This document shows, piece after piece, positions 34,092 through 42,957 of a stretch of DNA of 51,682 nucleotides. A model generated the notes under the pieces. That model saw nothing but the letters and a program-made list of their open reading frames with translations. It was not told the origin of the DNA and searched no databases. Source of the DNA: Sulfurovum sp. GTDB lineage: Bacteria > Campylobacterota > Campylobacteria > Campylobacterales > Sulfurovaceae. The stretch is taken from positions 1-51,682 of the forward strand of contig JALVGO010000269.1 in NCBI GenBank assembly GCA_027029065.1. Reading direction: 5' to 3'. Position 1 is the first letter of the stretch. Each line of letters begins with the position of its first letter. Position numbers and translations under genes: made by a program.

Positions 34092-35321
34092 ATGAAAAAG
34101 ACACTTTTACTCTCAGTAGTAGCGTCAACAATGATGATGGCGGGTGGAGACATCGCGCCAGTAGAGCCAGCAGCACCGGCACCGGCACCGGTAGCAGAAA
34201 GCGGTTGGGACTTTAGTGGGCAGGCAGTAGTTTACTACCAAACACTCGATAAATTTGGAGCTGGTGACCTCTTTGATCAAGACTCTTCACTTGCGGATGC
34301 AGGTCTTCAACTCAGAGCGGTAAATAAAAATGTATTTGCAGGTATCGGTGCAGGTGTTGAACTAAACGGTCTCTCTACACTCAACCTTGAAAACAGCATT
34401 GTAAGTAATGTAATGCAAGGTGTCGGTAAAGGCGGTGACCTTGACGATATGACTGATGGTGGTTGGATCTCTCAAATGTACTTGACTTACGGATTTGGAA
34501 ACACAAGCCTGAAACTTGGACGTCAAGAACTGCCAAAAGCACTCTCTCCATTTGCATTCTCTGAAAAATGGAACGTATTTGCAAACACATTCGATTCTGT
34601 GTTGGTTGTAAACAGTGATATTCCAAACACAACTTTGGTTGGTGCATGGGTTCACAGTGCTAACCACAACGGAATTGGTGCGGGTAACGATCTCTCTGAC
34701 TTTAACAAAGTAAATGGCAGCGACGGTGTTTACATGTTGACTGCACAAAACAAGTCAATTGAAAACCTAACTCTGACTGGTACATGGTACTATGGTGGAG
34801 ACATGGCTGTAACTGATGATATCAACATCCTCTGGGGTGATGCAAAATACAATGCAGGAAGCTTTAACATCGGTCTTCAAGGTGGTACTGTAATGTCTGA
34901 TGCTTTTGCTAACGACACAGTAGCATTTGGTGCAAAAATTGGTGGAAAAATTGCTATGGTAGATGCATCACTTGCATACTCCAATGTAGATGATGGTGAT
35001 ACTGGTGTATTCAATGTTGGTGGAGTAAAAACACCACTTTATACACAAATGATCCTTAACCAAAAGGCTATCAAAAGTGACAACGATACTTTCGTAGTAA
35101 GAGCTGGTATTGCTGCACTTGGTGGTAAATTTGGTTTGGCTTATGACTACACTACAGATAACTCAGATGCCGACAATGACTACCAAGAACTGGATCTGAC
35201 ATACAAAACAAAAGTATTTGCTGATTCTACAACACTGTTTGTAGGTTACATCTACCAAGATGCTGACAACGCTGAAGATCCTAACAACGTTATCCGTGTA
35301 TGGGGTAGATATAACTTCTAA
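34092..35321 (+). CDS. Major outer-membrane porin
   Basis: A 409-residue beta-barrel: signal peptide (1-17), an Ala/Pro-rich linker (about 20-38, PVEPAAPAPAPV), then a barrel of alternating strands with SLKLGRQELPK (about 143), ending IRVWGRYNF with a terminal Phe, the usual outer-membrane insertion signal. The ATG at 34092 has AAGGAG upstream; the frame from 34020 lacks a signal. Strong promoter, good ribosome site, own terminator and AT-rich codons compared with neighbours suggest high expression. Substrate unknown. Confidence 0.9.
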   Translation: MKKTLLLSVVASTMMMAGGDIAPVEPAAPAPAPVAESGWDFSGQAVVYYQTLDKFGAGDLFDQDSSLADAGLQLRAVNKNVFAGIGAGVELNGLSTLNLENSIVSNVMQGVGKGGDLDDMTDGGWISQMYLTYGFGNTSLKLGRQELPKALSPFAFSEKWNVFANTFDSVLVVNSDIPNTTLVGAWVHSANHNGIGAGNDLSDFNKVNGSDGVYMLTAQNKSIENLTLTGTWYYGGDMAVTDDINILWGDAKYNAGSFNIGLQGGTVMSDAFANDTVAFGAKIGGKIAMVDASLAYSNVDDGDTGVFNVGGVKTPLYTQMILNQKAIKSDNDTFVVRAGIAALGGKFGLAYDYTTDNSDADNDYQELDLTYKTKVFADSTTLFVGYIYQDADNAEDPNNVIRVWGRYNF

Positions 35322-35356
35322 GAGCTTCTCTTAAAAGTTTTCTCAAACACTTAGGG

Positions 35357-35374
35357 GTCGGACTTCGGTCTGGC
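35357..35374 (+). terminator. Porin terminator with UUCG loop
   Basis: GTCGGAC-TTCG-GTCTGGC, 7 bp with two G-T pairs, followed by the T-rich TTCTCTTTTTC (35380-35392), 36 bases after the porin stop. Confidence 0.7.
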
Positions 35375-35416
35375 TTCAACTTCTCTTTTTCAAATCCCTA
35401 CCAATTTATATCTTTT

Positions 35417-35447
35417 TTGAACTTTATACCTCTCTTTCTGTTATAAT
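35417..35447 (+). promoter_or_regulatory. rimO promoter
   Basis: TTGAAC (35417-35422) and TATAAT (35442-35447) with a 19-base spacer, 30 bases before the rimO ATG. Confidence 0.5.
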
Positions 35448-35476
35448 GTTGAAAAAATATAGTATCGGAATAACCT

Positions 35477-36811
35477 ATGTCAAATCCTAAAAAGCTCCAC
35501 CTCGTCAGCCTCGGCTGCACCAAAAATCTTGTCGACTCCGAAGTGATGCTCGGACGGCTTCAATCCTATGAGATCACCGATGACAACACTGAAGCGGATG
35601 TGATCATCGTCAACACCTGCGGCTTTATCGATGCGGCAAAAGAGGAGAGTATCAATACTGTACTCAACCTCCATGACGAAAGAAAAAAAGACTCCGTACT
35701 CGTCATGGCGGGCTGCCTCTCGGAGCGCTACAAAGAGGAGCTGATGCAGGAGCTTCCTGAGATCGATATCTTTACCGGTGTGGGCGACTATGAGAAGATC
35801 GATGCCCTCATCGCCAAGAAGCAGAGCACCTTCTCCCCCGAAGTCTACCTCGCTACCGAAGAGAGCGGCAGGGTCATCACCGGATCGAACTACCACGCCT
35901 ACATCAAGATCGCCGAAGGATGCAACCAACAGTGCAGCTTCTGTGCGATCCCCAGCTTCAAAGGCAAACTCCATTCCCGTAGCCTCGAGTCGATCGTCAA
36001 AGAGGTACGTATGCTGGCGGAGAAAGGCTTTTATGACTTCTCGTTCATCTCTCAGGACAGCTCAAGCTACGGACGCGATATGGGGCTCAAAGACGGCCTG
36101 CGTGACCTCATCAAGGCAGTGGAAGCCATCGATGGTGTCAAGAGTGCCCGTATCCTCTACCTCTATCCCAGCACGACAAGCTTTGCACTTATCGATGATA
36201 TTGCCAACTCCAAGACCTTTCAGACCTACTACGATATGCCCATCCAGCACATCGATGACCGTCTCCTCAAAACGATGAAACGTGGCTTTGGTGAAGAGAA
36301 GACCATCGCCCTGCTTGAACAAATGAAAAGCAAACCTGATGCCTTCATCCGCACCTCTGTCATTGCCGGACATCCCGGTGAGAGTGAAGAGAGCTTCAAC
36401 AAACTCTGCAACTTCATGGAAAGCTTCGGCTTTGACCGCTTCAATGTCTTCGCCTACTCCAACGAAGAGACAACAGCCGCCTACACCATGGAGCAGCTGC
36501 CACAAGAAGTGATCGAAAGCAGAGCCCAGATTCTTGGTGAAATCGCCGAGAAGACCACAAAAACTTCCCTCGAAAAGATGGTCGGAAAAACCGTTACCCT
36601 CGTCATAGACGGCGAAAGTGACGAGCACGAATTCCTCCTCTCCGCACGTCCGCTGCAATGGGCAGTAGACATCGATGGAGAGATACTTGTCAACGATACG
36701 AATGATCTGCCTGTGGAGTATGGTAAACTATATAAAGCAAAGATCACTGAGTTGGCGGGCAATCAATTGCTTGCTACGCTGATTAGTGAGGAAGTAGGAA
36801 GTAGGAAGTAG
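35477..36811 (+). CDS. rimO: Ribosomal protein S12 methylthiotransferase
   Basis: Radical-SAM methylthiotransferase that modifies an aspartate of ribosomal protein S12. 444 residues: UPF0004 domain with cysteines in LGCTKN, NTCGFID and AGCLSERY, radical-SAM CNQQCSFC (about 149), and a TRAM domain at the end. MiaB, its tRNA-modifying relative, is encoded separately at 39911-41215. The last codons (VGSRK, stop TAG) are made from a heptamer block, so the natural C-terminus may have been altered. Confidence 0.95.
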   Translation: MSNPKKLHLVSLGCTKNLVDSEVMLGRLQSYEITDDNTEADVIIVNTCGFIDAAKEESINTVLNLHDERKKDSVLVMAGCLSERYKEELMQELPEIDIFTGVGDYEKIDALIAKKQSTFSPEVYLATEESGRVITGSNYHAYIKIAEGCNQQCSFCAIPSFKGKLHSRSLESIVKEVRMLAEKGFYDFSFISQDSSSYGRDMGLKDGLRDLIKAVEAIDGVKSARILYLYPSTTSFALIDDIANSKTFQTYYDMPIQHIDDRLLKTMKRGFGEEKTIALLEQMKSKPDAFIRTSVIAGHPGESEESFNKLCNFMESFGFDRFNVFAYSNEETTAAYTMEQLPQEVIESRAQILGEIAEKTTKTSLEKMVGKTVTLVIDGESDEHEFLLSARPLQWAVDIDGEILVNDTNDLPVEYGKLYKAKITELAGNQLLATLISEEVGSRK

Positions 36812-36818
36812 GAGTGAA
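36784..36818 (+). repeat. Left heptamer block of the IVP cassette
   Basis: (GAAGTAG)3 at 36791-36811 with degenerate units on each side. It supplies the stop codon of rimO, the AGGA ribosome site and the GTG start of the IVP gene. Its reverse complement resembles the block in tilS at 37180. Confidence 0.75.
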
Positions 36819-37167
36819 AGAGAGTGTTTTATTGGAAAAGAGTTTGGCTTTTGCATTACGTATTGTCAAACTCTCTCGCTATCTACAACAAGAGCATAAA
36901 GAGTATATTTTATCTAAACAGGTAGTCCGTAGCGGAACAGCTATTGGAGCACTCATTCGAGAAGCACAATACGCACAATCTAAGGCAGATTTTCTTAGCA
37001 AACTTACTATTGCACTTAAAGAAGCTAATGAAACAAAATATTGGCTAACAATATTGGTAGAATCATCATATATTACGCAAACGATGTATCAAAGTATTGA
37101 ACCTGATGCTGAAGAACTCCTCAAACTGCTTATTGCAAGTACGAAAACATTAAAACAAGGGGAGTAG
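36814..37167 (+). CDS. Four-helix-bundle protein, 23S rRNA IVP / S23 family
   Basis: A 117-residue helical protein with the IVP family pattern: KSLAFALRIVKLSRYL, ILSKQVVRSGTAIGALIREA and SKADFLSKLTIALKEANETKYWL. Family members are encoded in intervening sequences of 23S rRNA and as free-standing genes, and are related to Avd of diversity-generating retroelements; the function of the free-standing type is unknown. The start is GTG at 36814. It is wedged between rimO and tilS, 2 bases from one and 3 from the other, with inverse heptamer blocks on both sides. Its codons are more AT-rich than its neighbours', which suggests transfer. Confidence 0.9.
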   Translation: MKESVLLEKSLAFALRIVKLSRYLQQEHKEYILSKQVVRSGTAIGALIREAQYAQSKADFLSKLTIALKEANETKYWLTILVESSYITQTMYQSIEPDAEELLKLLIASTKTLKQGE

Positions 37168-37170
37168 TCC

Positions 37171-38226
37171 ATGCTCACACTCCTACCTCCTACCTCCTAC
37201 CTCCTACCTAAAAAGAATCTCCTCGCCTTCTCCGCCGGCATCGACTCCTCCGCCCTCTTTTTTCTTCTTTTGGAGAACAACATCACATTCGACATTGCTA
37301 TCGTCGATTACGGACTAAGGGCGCAGAGCAAAGCGGAGGTGGCGCATGCCAAAGCATTGGCAGAACAATACAATCTTACCTGCCATACCGCAACAGCACC
37401 ACAGTTTACCTCACACTTCGAACAGCAGGCACGAACGTTTCGCTATGATTTTTTTGAAACACTCATACAACAACACGGCTATGATACACTGCTCACTGCC
37501 CATCAGCTCAACGATCAGCTGGAGTGGTTTCTGATGCGTCTTAGCAAAGGGGCAGGGGTCAGCGAACTTGTGGGACTTGAACCTGTCACCGACAAAGGGC
37601 ACTACACACTGGTACGTCCACTGCTTGAGTATACCAAAGCAGAGCTGCTTGACTACCTTGAGTCACACGGCTATCCCTATTTTGTCGATGAGAGCAACTC
37701 TGAAGAGAAATATGAACGCAACCGCTTCAGAAAAGCCTTCGCAGATCCGCTTATCGCACAATACAGCGATGGTATCCGCCGCAGTTTTCGCTACCTCAGA
37801 GAAGAGAAAAAAAGGCTTGAAGCAGATTATGAAATAATTGCGGCAATCAAGTCACTCAAAATCATCAGGGTTCATACCCCCCAAGCCAAAAGCAAAGCGG
37901 TAGATGTAACACTCAAGCAGCTTGGCTACCTCCTCTCTGCCGCACAAAGAGAGGAGATTGCCAAAGAGGATTCACTGGTGATCGGTGGCAAATGGGTGGT
38001 AGCCTATCAAGAGGGGCTTCTCTACATCAGCCCCTATCTCACAACCAATATGCCAAAAGTGTTCAAAGAGCAATGCAGAGTCAACAAAATCCCCGCAAAG
38101 ATCAGACCCTACCTCTACGAAGCGCAGATCGACCCGGGAACAATACACAGACGCGTATTGTTTGGTGAAGAGAGAATAGTGCGCCCGAACGAAGTGACAA
38201 GTGCCCTTGGGGTAAATAGTGAATAG
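37171..38226 (+). CDS. tilS: tRNA(Ile)-lysidine synthase
   Basis: Makes lysidine at C34 of the CAU tRNA-Ile, using ATP and lysine. 351 residues; PP-loop motif FSAGIDSSALFF (about 18-29, usual SGG is SAG here), then HQLNDQLEWFLMRLSKGAG (about 111-129). The first residues (LLPPTSYLLP) are encoded by (CTCCTAC)4. The ATG at 37171 precedes this run, and the next possible in-frame ATG is far inside, so a change in repeat number not divisible by three would break the gene. Confidence 0.93.
   Translation: MLTLLPPTSYLLPKKNLLAFSAGIDSSALFFLLLENNITFDIAIVDYGLRAQSKAEVAHAKALAEQYNLTCHTATAPQFTSHFEQQARTFRYDFFETLIQQHGYDTLLTAHQLNDQLEWFLMRLSKGAGVSELVGLEPVTDKGHYTLVRPLLEYTKAELLDYLESHGYPYFVDESNSEEKYERNRFRKAFADPLIAQYSDGIRRSFRYLREEKKRLEADYEIIAAIKSLKIIRVHTPQAKSKAVDVTLKQLGYLLSAAQREEIAKEDSLVIGGKWVVAYQEGLLYISPYLTTNMPKVFKEQCRVNKIPAKIRPYLYEAQIDPGTIHRRVLFGEERIVRPNEVTSALGVNSE
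37180..37207 (+). repeat. Right heptamer block of the IVP cassette, in tilS
   Basis: (CTCCTAC)4, perfect, beginning 9 bases after the tilS ATG A. It is in inverse orientation to the (GAAGTAG)3 block at 36791, so the two bracket the IVP gene. Confidence 0.8.
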
Positions 38227-38450
38227 TGTCAGTATGTTTTTCATTCTGAAAAACTTTTATTGCTGTAGGGTGCGTAGCCACGCACCTTTTTGAAGTGTTG
38301 TGAAAAATCATCGTTATTTTCACCGATCTACGTTTCAAAGGTGCGAAATTTCGCACCCTACAATTTCTCAGCGCTCAACGCTCAACACTCAGCGCTTCCC
38401 CCCCCTTTTTTTCGGTTCCTCACTCCTCATTCCTCGGTTCCTCATTCGCA
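38215..38450. repeat. Heptamer block pair enclosing a REP-like pair, tilS-xer border
   Basis: Left: AATAGTG twice (38215-38228), giving the tilS stop. Right: four units based on GCTCAAC from 38366 and further units based on CATTCCT up to 38450, which code the end of the Xer protein. Between lie two inverted REP-like units: GGTGCGT/ACGCACC (38269-38286) and GGTGCGAA/TTCGCACC (38340-38357), with outer GTAGGG and CCCTAC. Confidence 0.7.
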
Positions 38451-39274
38451 AGCGGATGCGCCCTCATATACTCCTGCATCTTTTTGACACTGCCGAGTTT
38501 GGTATAGACCTGTGTGGTCGCCATCGTTTCGTGTCCCAGAAGTTCACTCACATCGGCAATGCGTGCACCATGGTTGAGCAGGTGGGTGGCAAAGGAGTGG
38601 CGCAGCTGGTGTGGGGTGGCTTTGATACCGTGTGCCTTGAAACACTTTGTCACTTTGTAACGCAGCTGTGCGGCATTAAGCGGGGCATTCCCCTTCTCGA
38701 AAAGGTATGTTTTGGGCGCTGCCTGTGCCAGATAGACCTGCAGAAGATCCCGAAGTGAGGGAAGCAGCGGAAGCTGACGTACTTTGTTCCCTTTTCCGCG
38801 TATCTCAACCCAGCCGTTTTTGATATCGGAGCGTTTCAGTACGCTAAGTTCTGAAATACGCAGTCCAAGCCCATAAAGCATTGTAATCAGTAGCTGCTCC
38901 TCAACAGTTGCATTGGAGAGCACTTCATCAATATAGGTCTCTTCTATAGGTTTGGGAAGGCTTTGGGGTACCTTGATGGACTCATCGGAGATCACACGCA
39001 CCGACAGATGGCACTGATCTTCCAGATATTTGACAAAGGAACGTACAGCAGAGAGCTTCTTGACAATGGTCTTCTTGCTGTTTTTGACAATTTTGAAACG
39101 AAAAGGGGTCAGATCAAGTACCCATACTCCCTCCTCTTCATACAAAGAGGCTGAGGCTGCCATCTGCCCAAGTGCAATCTCATACGTCTCTACCGTCGCC
39201 TCCGAATACCCCCGCACATCCAGCAGATACGCCAAAAAATCCTCAATCCGTTCCTTTATCTCTTCACTCTTCAC
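38420..39274 (-). CDS. Xer-type tyrosine recombinase
   Basis: A 284-residue tyrosine recombinase. The SAM-like N-terminal domain is followed by the catalytic set: R in LGLRISELSVL (about 143), K in GKGNKVRQL, H-x2-R in PHQLRHSFATHLL (about 230), H in LLGHETM, and Y in TQVYTKL (about 262). Xer proteins resolve chromosome dimers at dif; this phylum often uses a single XerH. The start is GTG at 39274 inside (GTGAAGA)4 (minus strand), where each repeat offers both a GTG and a purine-rich ribosome site. The C-terminus also lies in a heptamer block. Confidence 0.9.
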   Translation of the reverse strand: MKSEEIKERIEDFLAYLLDVRGYSEATVETYEIALGQMAASASLYEEEGVWVLDLTPFRFKIVKNSKKTIVKKLSAVRSFVKYLEDQCHLSVRVISDESIKVPQSLPKPIEETYIDEVLSNATVEEQLLITMLYGLGLRISELSVLKRSDIKNGWVEIRGKGNKVRQLPLLPSLRDLLQVYLAQAAPKTYLFEKGNAPLNAAQLRYKVTKCFKAHGIKATPHQLRHSFATHLLNHGARIADVSELLGHETMATTQVYTKLGSVKKMQEYMRAHPLANEEPRNEE

Positions 39275-39288
39275 TCTTCACTCTTCAC
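39261..39288 (-). repeat. (GTGAAGA)4 at the xer start
   Basis: Four perfect 7-base repeats between the acyltransferase stop (39288-39290) and the first Xer codons. It forms the xer start codon. No matching inverse block is seen close by. Confidence 0.8.
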
Positions 39289-39914
39289 TACATAACCGTG
39301 TGTTCAAGCATCTTCTCTCTGAGGTGTGCCCTCGCTTCATCAATCTCCATCCCCTCTACCGAAACGATCTTGATATAAAAATCAAGCCTCGCAAAGGGTT
39401 TAGGGATCACAAACTTGTCCCAGCTTTTAAGCTGCCAATAAGAAGATGGTATATAGTTAACTGCCATAATAGGGGCATTGGCTTTCATGGCAAGGGCAAG
39501 GGCACCCTGGCTGATCTCATGTCTTGGACCTCTGGGACCATCAGGGGTGACCAGCAAGTCATCTCCCTTTTTGAGCGCACGAAAGGCTTCCAGCAGTACC
39601 TGTCTGGCTCCCTTACTGCTCGATCCTCGCAGCGGCACAATATGGAAAAACCCGAGTATCCGCGCAATGATCTCACCATCAAAGTGGCGGGAGATAATCC
39701 CTGATGCCGGCTGCTTACGATGCAGATGACGGTACGCCTGCGGAGAGCAGAGCAGTTCACCGTGCCAGCAGACAACAATATGTTGTTCGGGCGTAACGGT
39801 ACCCTCGATATGAAAATGCTTTTTTGACGTGTACCAGTAAAAACGCATCAGCATATAGCCAAGCGGCGGTAAAACAACCGCTCCGATACGCCGAAAAAAA
39901 AGTTTTTTGTTCAT
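39288..39914 (-). CDS. Lysophospholipid acyltransferase-like protein (DUF374)
   Basis: A 208-residue protein of the DUF374 branch of the LPLAT superfamily. An N-terminal hydrophobic segment, [12 protein letters not shown] (about 48-59, acyltransferase block I variant), [14 protein letters not shown], and [15 protein letters not shown] (about 124-138) are seen. Family members are thought to acylate lipid A-like or glycerolipid substrates; the exact one is unknown. It overlaps miaB by 4 bases and precedes xer, so the three form one minus-strand run. Confidence 0.82.
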   Translation of the reverse strand: MNKKLFFRRIGAVVLPPLGYMLMRFYWYTSKKHFHIEGTVTPEQHIVVCWHGELLCSPQAYRHLHRKQPASGIISRHFDGEIIARILGFFHIVPLRGSSSKGARQVLLEAFRALKKGDDLLVTPDGPRGPRHEISQGALALAMKANAPIMAVNYIPSSYWQLKSWDKFVIPKPFARLDFYIKIVSVEGMEIDEARAHLREKMLEHTVM

Positions 39915-41215
39915 CCTGAAATTACAACGCCCTCAAGCGCTCCCCGGGAGGTTTTTACGATCTTCACATCCACGATCTTTCCAAGCAGTTCTTCGCTCCC
40001 CTCTACAAAAACCAGTTTACCGTCATCACTCCGGCCTGCCACGCGATTGCCCGGCTTTAGCTCATCGAAATAAACCCTGTGTATTTTGCCAAGCTGTGCA
40101 TCCATCACCTCATCGAGAATCTCTGTATGGCGTTTCTGCAACCGTGTCAGACGTGCCGATGCCACAGCATCATCTACCTGATCAGCATATGCTGCCGCTT
40201 CTGTATGCGGACGGGGGGAGTATTTAAATGAAAAGAGCTGCTCGAAGCGTACCTTTTCAAGGACATCCATCGTATCTTCAAAGTCGGCATCACTCTCTCC
40301 GGGGAAACCGACAATGATATCTGTAGAAATGGTTGCATCTGGGCAGAGTGTACGTATCTTTTCGCAGCGGTTGAGGAACCACCCTTTGGTATATCCCCGT
40401 TTCATCCGTTTCAAAAGTTCGGTTGAACCGCTTTGAAGCGGCACATGTATCTGCTTGCATATCTTGGGATTGGAGGCAAACTCCTCCAAAAATGCATCAT
40501 CCATATGGAGCGGGTGAGGAGAGGTAAAGCGGATACGTTCAAGTCCCTCTATCTGCGATATTTTACGCAGCAGTCCCGTAAAGTCAATCTTCTCTTCTGT
40601 CGCCCCGAAACGTCTGCCGTAGTTGTTGACATTCTGTCCCAGCAGCATCACCTCTTTGGCACCGGAAGCAACTGCTTTGGTGATCTCCTGTACCAACAGA
40701 TCACTCGGAATGGAGATCTCGTCACCTCTGGTATGCGGGACGATACAGAAAGTACAGGATTTGTCACACCCGATGGAGATGTTAACCATTGCCTTGAAGG
40801 GATTGCTTCTGAAGTCGCCAAAAGCGTAGGTACTCTCATCGTAGTCTGTGCTCACTTCAACGGCATGTTTTTTATTGACCACTTCAGTAATTTTGGAGAC
40901 ATTTCTCGCACCCAGTACAAAATCGACAGAGGGTGCACGCTTGATGATCTCTTCGCCAAGATGGCTTGCCGTACAGCCTGCCACACCGATCTTTGCGCCG
41001 GGCTTTTTCTTTTTGTTGAACACCCCTATTTCCGAAAAGAGTTTTGCCACCGGTTTTTCACGTACGGAGCAGGTGTTGATGATGATCAGATCCGCTTCCT
41101 CCATATGCTCTGTAAGCTCATACGTCTCTTTCGTACTCAATTCGGCGATCATATGTTCTGTATCCCGTACGTTCATCGCACAGCCAAGGGTTTCAATAAA
41201 TAGTTTTTTGCTCAT
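39911..41215 (-). CDS. miaB: tRNA-2-methylthio-N6-dimethylallyladenosine synthase
   Basis: Radical-SAM enzyme that adds the methylthio group to i6A37 of tRNAs. 434 residues: UPF0004 domain with cysteines in TLGCAMN, NTCSVRE and AGCTASH, radical-[14 protein letters not shown] (about 149-159) and a C-terminal TRAM domain with [11 protein letters not shown]. Length and TRKR-free [11 protein letters not shown] segment fit MiaB more than RimO. Confidence 0.95.
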   Translation of the reverse strand: MSKKLFIETLGCAMNVRDTEHMIAELSTKETYELTEHMEEADLIIINTCSVREKPVAKLFSEIGVFNKKKKPGAKIGVAGCTASHLGEEIIKRAPSVDFVLGARNVSKITEVVNKKHAVEVSTDYDESTYAFGDFRSNPFKAMVNISIGCDKSCTFCIVPHTRGDEISIPSDLLVQEITKAVASGAKEVMLLGQNVNNYGRRFGATEEKIDFTGLLRKISQIEGLERIRFTSPHPLHMDDAFLEEFASNPKICKQIHVPLQSGSTELLKRMKRGYTKGWFLNRCEKIRTLCPDATISTDIIVGFPGESDADFEDTMDVLEKVRFEQLFSFKYSPRPHTEAAAYADQVDDAVASARLTRLQKRHTEILDEVMDAQLGKIHRVYFDELKPGNRVAGRSDDGKLVFVEGSEELLGKIVDVKIVKTSRGALEGVVISG

Positions 41216-41311
41216 GATATCGGCTCTGTTTCATTTGATGTGTTTTGGAGTATTGCAGGAGATGCGTAGAAAGAAAAATGTGTAGCTGCAGCAGTGCATT
41301 ACGCATCTGCC

Positions 41312-41551
41312 TTATGCAATGATATGCACTTCATAGATATATTCATTGTCATCCAGTCCGTACTTAACCTCTCTCATATAGACAGAGTAGCCCTTCTCTT
41401 CAAAGTACTCGATCAGCTCTTTAAGCTCTTTGTGAGAGTTGTCCTTGTCAAAATAGAATATAGATCTGTTCGCTAGTTCCTCTTCAAGTTTTTTCAAGTC
41501 AATCGTTTTCGGTTTCGCTTTAAGGGTGGTTCTAGCCAGTTTCAATTTCAT
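41312..41551 (-). CDS. HP0268-family small protein
   Basis: A 79-residue protein matching the HP0268 family of Campylobacterota: MKLKLARTT start, RSIFYFDKDNSHKELKEL and a YEVHII end. The Helicobacter protein has been described as having nuclease activity; what it does in the cell is unclear. It is divergent from nusA and helps place the organism in this phylum. Confidence 0.85.
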   Translation of the reverse strand: MKLKLARTTLKAKPKTIDLKKLEEELANRSIFYFDKDNSHKELKELIEYFEEKGYSVYMREVKYGLDDNEYIYEVHIIA

Positions 41552-41593
41552 CTATAATTCCTTTAAATATTTCTTAGGTACACTTAATGTTTG

Positions 41594-41599
41594 ATTATA
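41594..41599 (-). promoter_or_regulatory. -10 element for the HP0268 homologue
   Basis: TATAAT on the minus strand, 43 bases before its ATG, within the shared divergent region with nusA. Confidence 0.5.
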
Positions 41600-41627
41600 C
41601 TTTATTTTCAGTAAAGGTTTGATTAGA

Positions 41628-41633
41628 TATAAT
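41628..41633 (+). promoter_or_regulatory. -10 element for nusA
   Basis: TATAAT on the plus strand, about 93 bases before the nusA GTG, giving a leader of roughly 85 bases. No autoregulatory structure was recognised in the leader. Confidence 0.5.
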
Positions 41634-41725
41634 TTCGCACTTCCAAAACAGACCCTCCCAGACGTTCTTAACACTGTTATGTTACCTCTTGTAGCGGTAG
41701 TTTTGAAAATTACAAAGGAAAATAC

Positions 41726-42856
41726 GTGGAAAAGATATTAGACATTATTGAAGCGATTGCACATGAAAAAAACATTTCAAGAGAGAGTGCGATAGAGGCA
41801 TTTAAAGAGGCACTTATCAACACAGCAAAGAAATTGACAAGCCCAAGCAGCTCTTTTGAAGCCATTATTGACAATGATACCAAAACCTATACTATCAACA
41901 AAGTCATCACAGTCGTTGCCGATGACGATGAGAAGCTCGAAGAGGAACCAGACAGCTACATCAGCCTGAGCGAGGCAAAAGAGTTCGATGACTCCATCGA
42001 AATCGGCGACCAGCTCAAGGAGGAGTTCATTCTCGAAGAGCATGGAAGAACCGCATCAGCCAACCTCTTCAGAGAGCTGGAGTACCATGTACAGCGCCGT
42101 ATTGAGCAGGATCTTTTTGAAAAGTACAGAGAAAAGGTCGGCACTGTTATGCTTGGTACTGTCAACCGTATTGACAGTGATGACAACACACACGTAGAGA
42201 TCGGTGAGCTTAAAGGGATCCTGACACGCAGAAACCGTATCAAAGGTGAGAGCTTCAAACGCGGCGATACCATTAGGGCACTTCTGCGCTATGTCAGTGT
42301 CGATCCGCAGTATGGACTCTTTCTTGAACTGACACGTACTTCACCCAAGTTTCTTGAAGCACTTATGGCAAATGAAGTACCGGAGATTGCAGACGGCGTA
42401 GTCGAGATCGTCGGTGCGGCACGTATTCCGGGAGAACGTGCAAAGATCGCACTGAAAACCGATCAGATGAATGTAGACCCTATCGGTGCGGCTGTCGGTG
42501 TCAAAGGGGTACGTATCAACGCGGTCAGCGAAGAGCTCAACGGAGAGAATATTGACTGTATCGAGTACTCCCCTATTCCGGAGATCTATATTACAAGAGC
42601 ACTCTCTCCTGCCATCACGCAGAGCATTAAAATCGATGCGGAAGAGAAAAAAGCAATTATCAACATCACCGGAGACCAGAAAGCAAAGGCAATCGGCAAA
42701 AGCGGTATCAATATTCGTCTTGCCTCCATGCTGACAGGCTATACTATTGAACTCAATGAAGTAGAGGGTGTGACGGAAAGACAGCCTGAAAATACAGCTC
42801 ACACAGAAGCAGAAAAAACCACAGATACAAGCGCGCTGGAAGATCTCTTCAAATAG
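41726..42856 (+). CDS. nusA: Transcription termination/antitermination factor NusA
   Basis: Binds RNA polymerase and nascent RNA. 376 residues: N-terminal polymerase-binding domain (MEKILDIIEAIAHEK), S1 domain (GTVNRIDSDDNTHVEIG, about 140-200) and two KH domains (AAVGVKGVRINAV about 255, and AIGKSGINIRLAS about 325). It lacks the acidic repeats of the E. coli form, as usual for this phylum. The start is GTG at 41726 after AAAGGA. Confidence 0.96.
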   Translation: MEKILDIIEAIAHEKNISRESAIEAFKEALINTAKKLTSPSSSFEAIIDNDTKTYTINKVITVVADDDEKLEEEPDSYISLSEAKEFDDSIEIGDQLKEEFILEEHGRTASANLFRELEYHVQRRIEQDLFEKYREKVGTVMLGTVNRIDSDDNTHVEIGELKGILTRRNRIKGESFKRGDTIRALLRYVSVDPQYGLFLELTRTSPKFLEALMANEVPEIADGVVEIVGAARIPGERAKIALKTDQMNVDPIGAAVGVKGVRINAVSEELNGENIDCIEYSPIPEIYITRALSPAITQSIKIDAEEKKAIINITGDQKAKAIGKSGINIRLASMLTGYTIELNEVEGVTERQPENTAHTEAEKTTDTSALEDLFK

Positions 42857-42880
42857 ACTCTTATCTTTTTGTTTTAAGGT

Positions 42881-42906
42881 GTAGGGTGCGTGATTACGCA
42901 CCCTAC
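42881..42906. terminator. Perfect REP-like palindrome between nusA and tpiA
   Basis: GTAGGGTGCGT-GATT-ACGCACCCTAC, 11-bp arms. It lies between converging genes and can act as a two-way terminator. The GTAGGGTGCG arm is shared with the REP unit at 38265, so it is also a member of a dispersed repeat family. Confidence 0.7.
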
Positions 42907-42957
42907 AGATGGGCAGAATGCTTATTGCTCAATATATACAATACAGCCATTTGCCAA

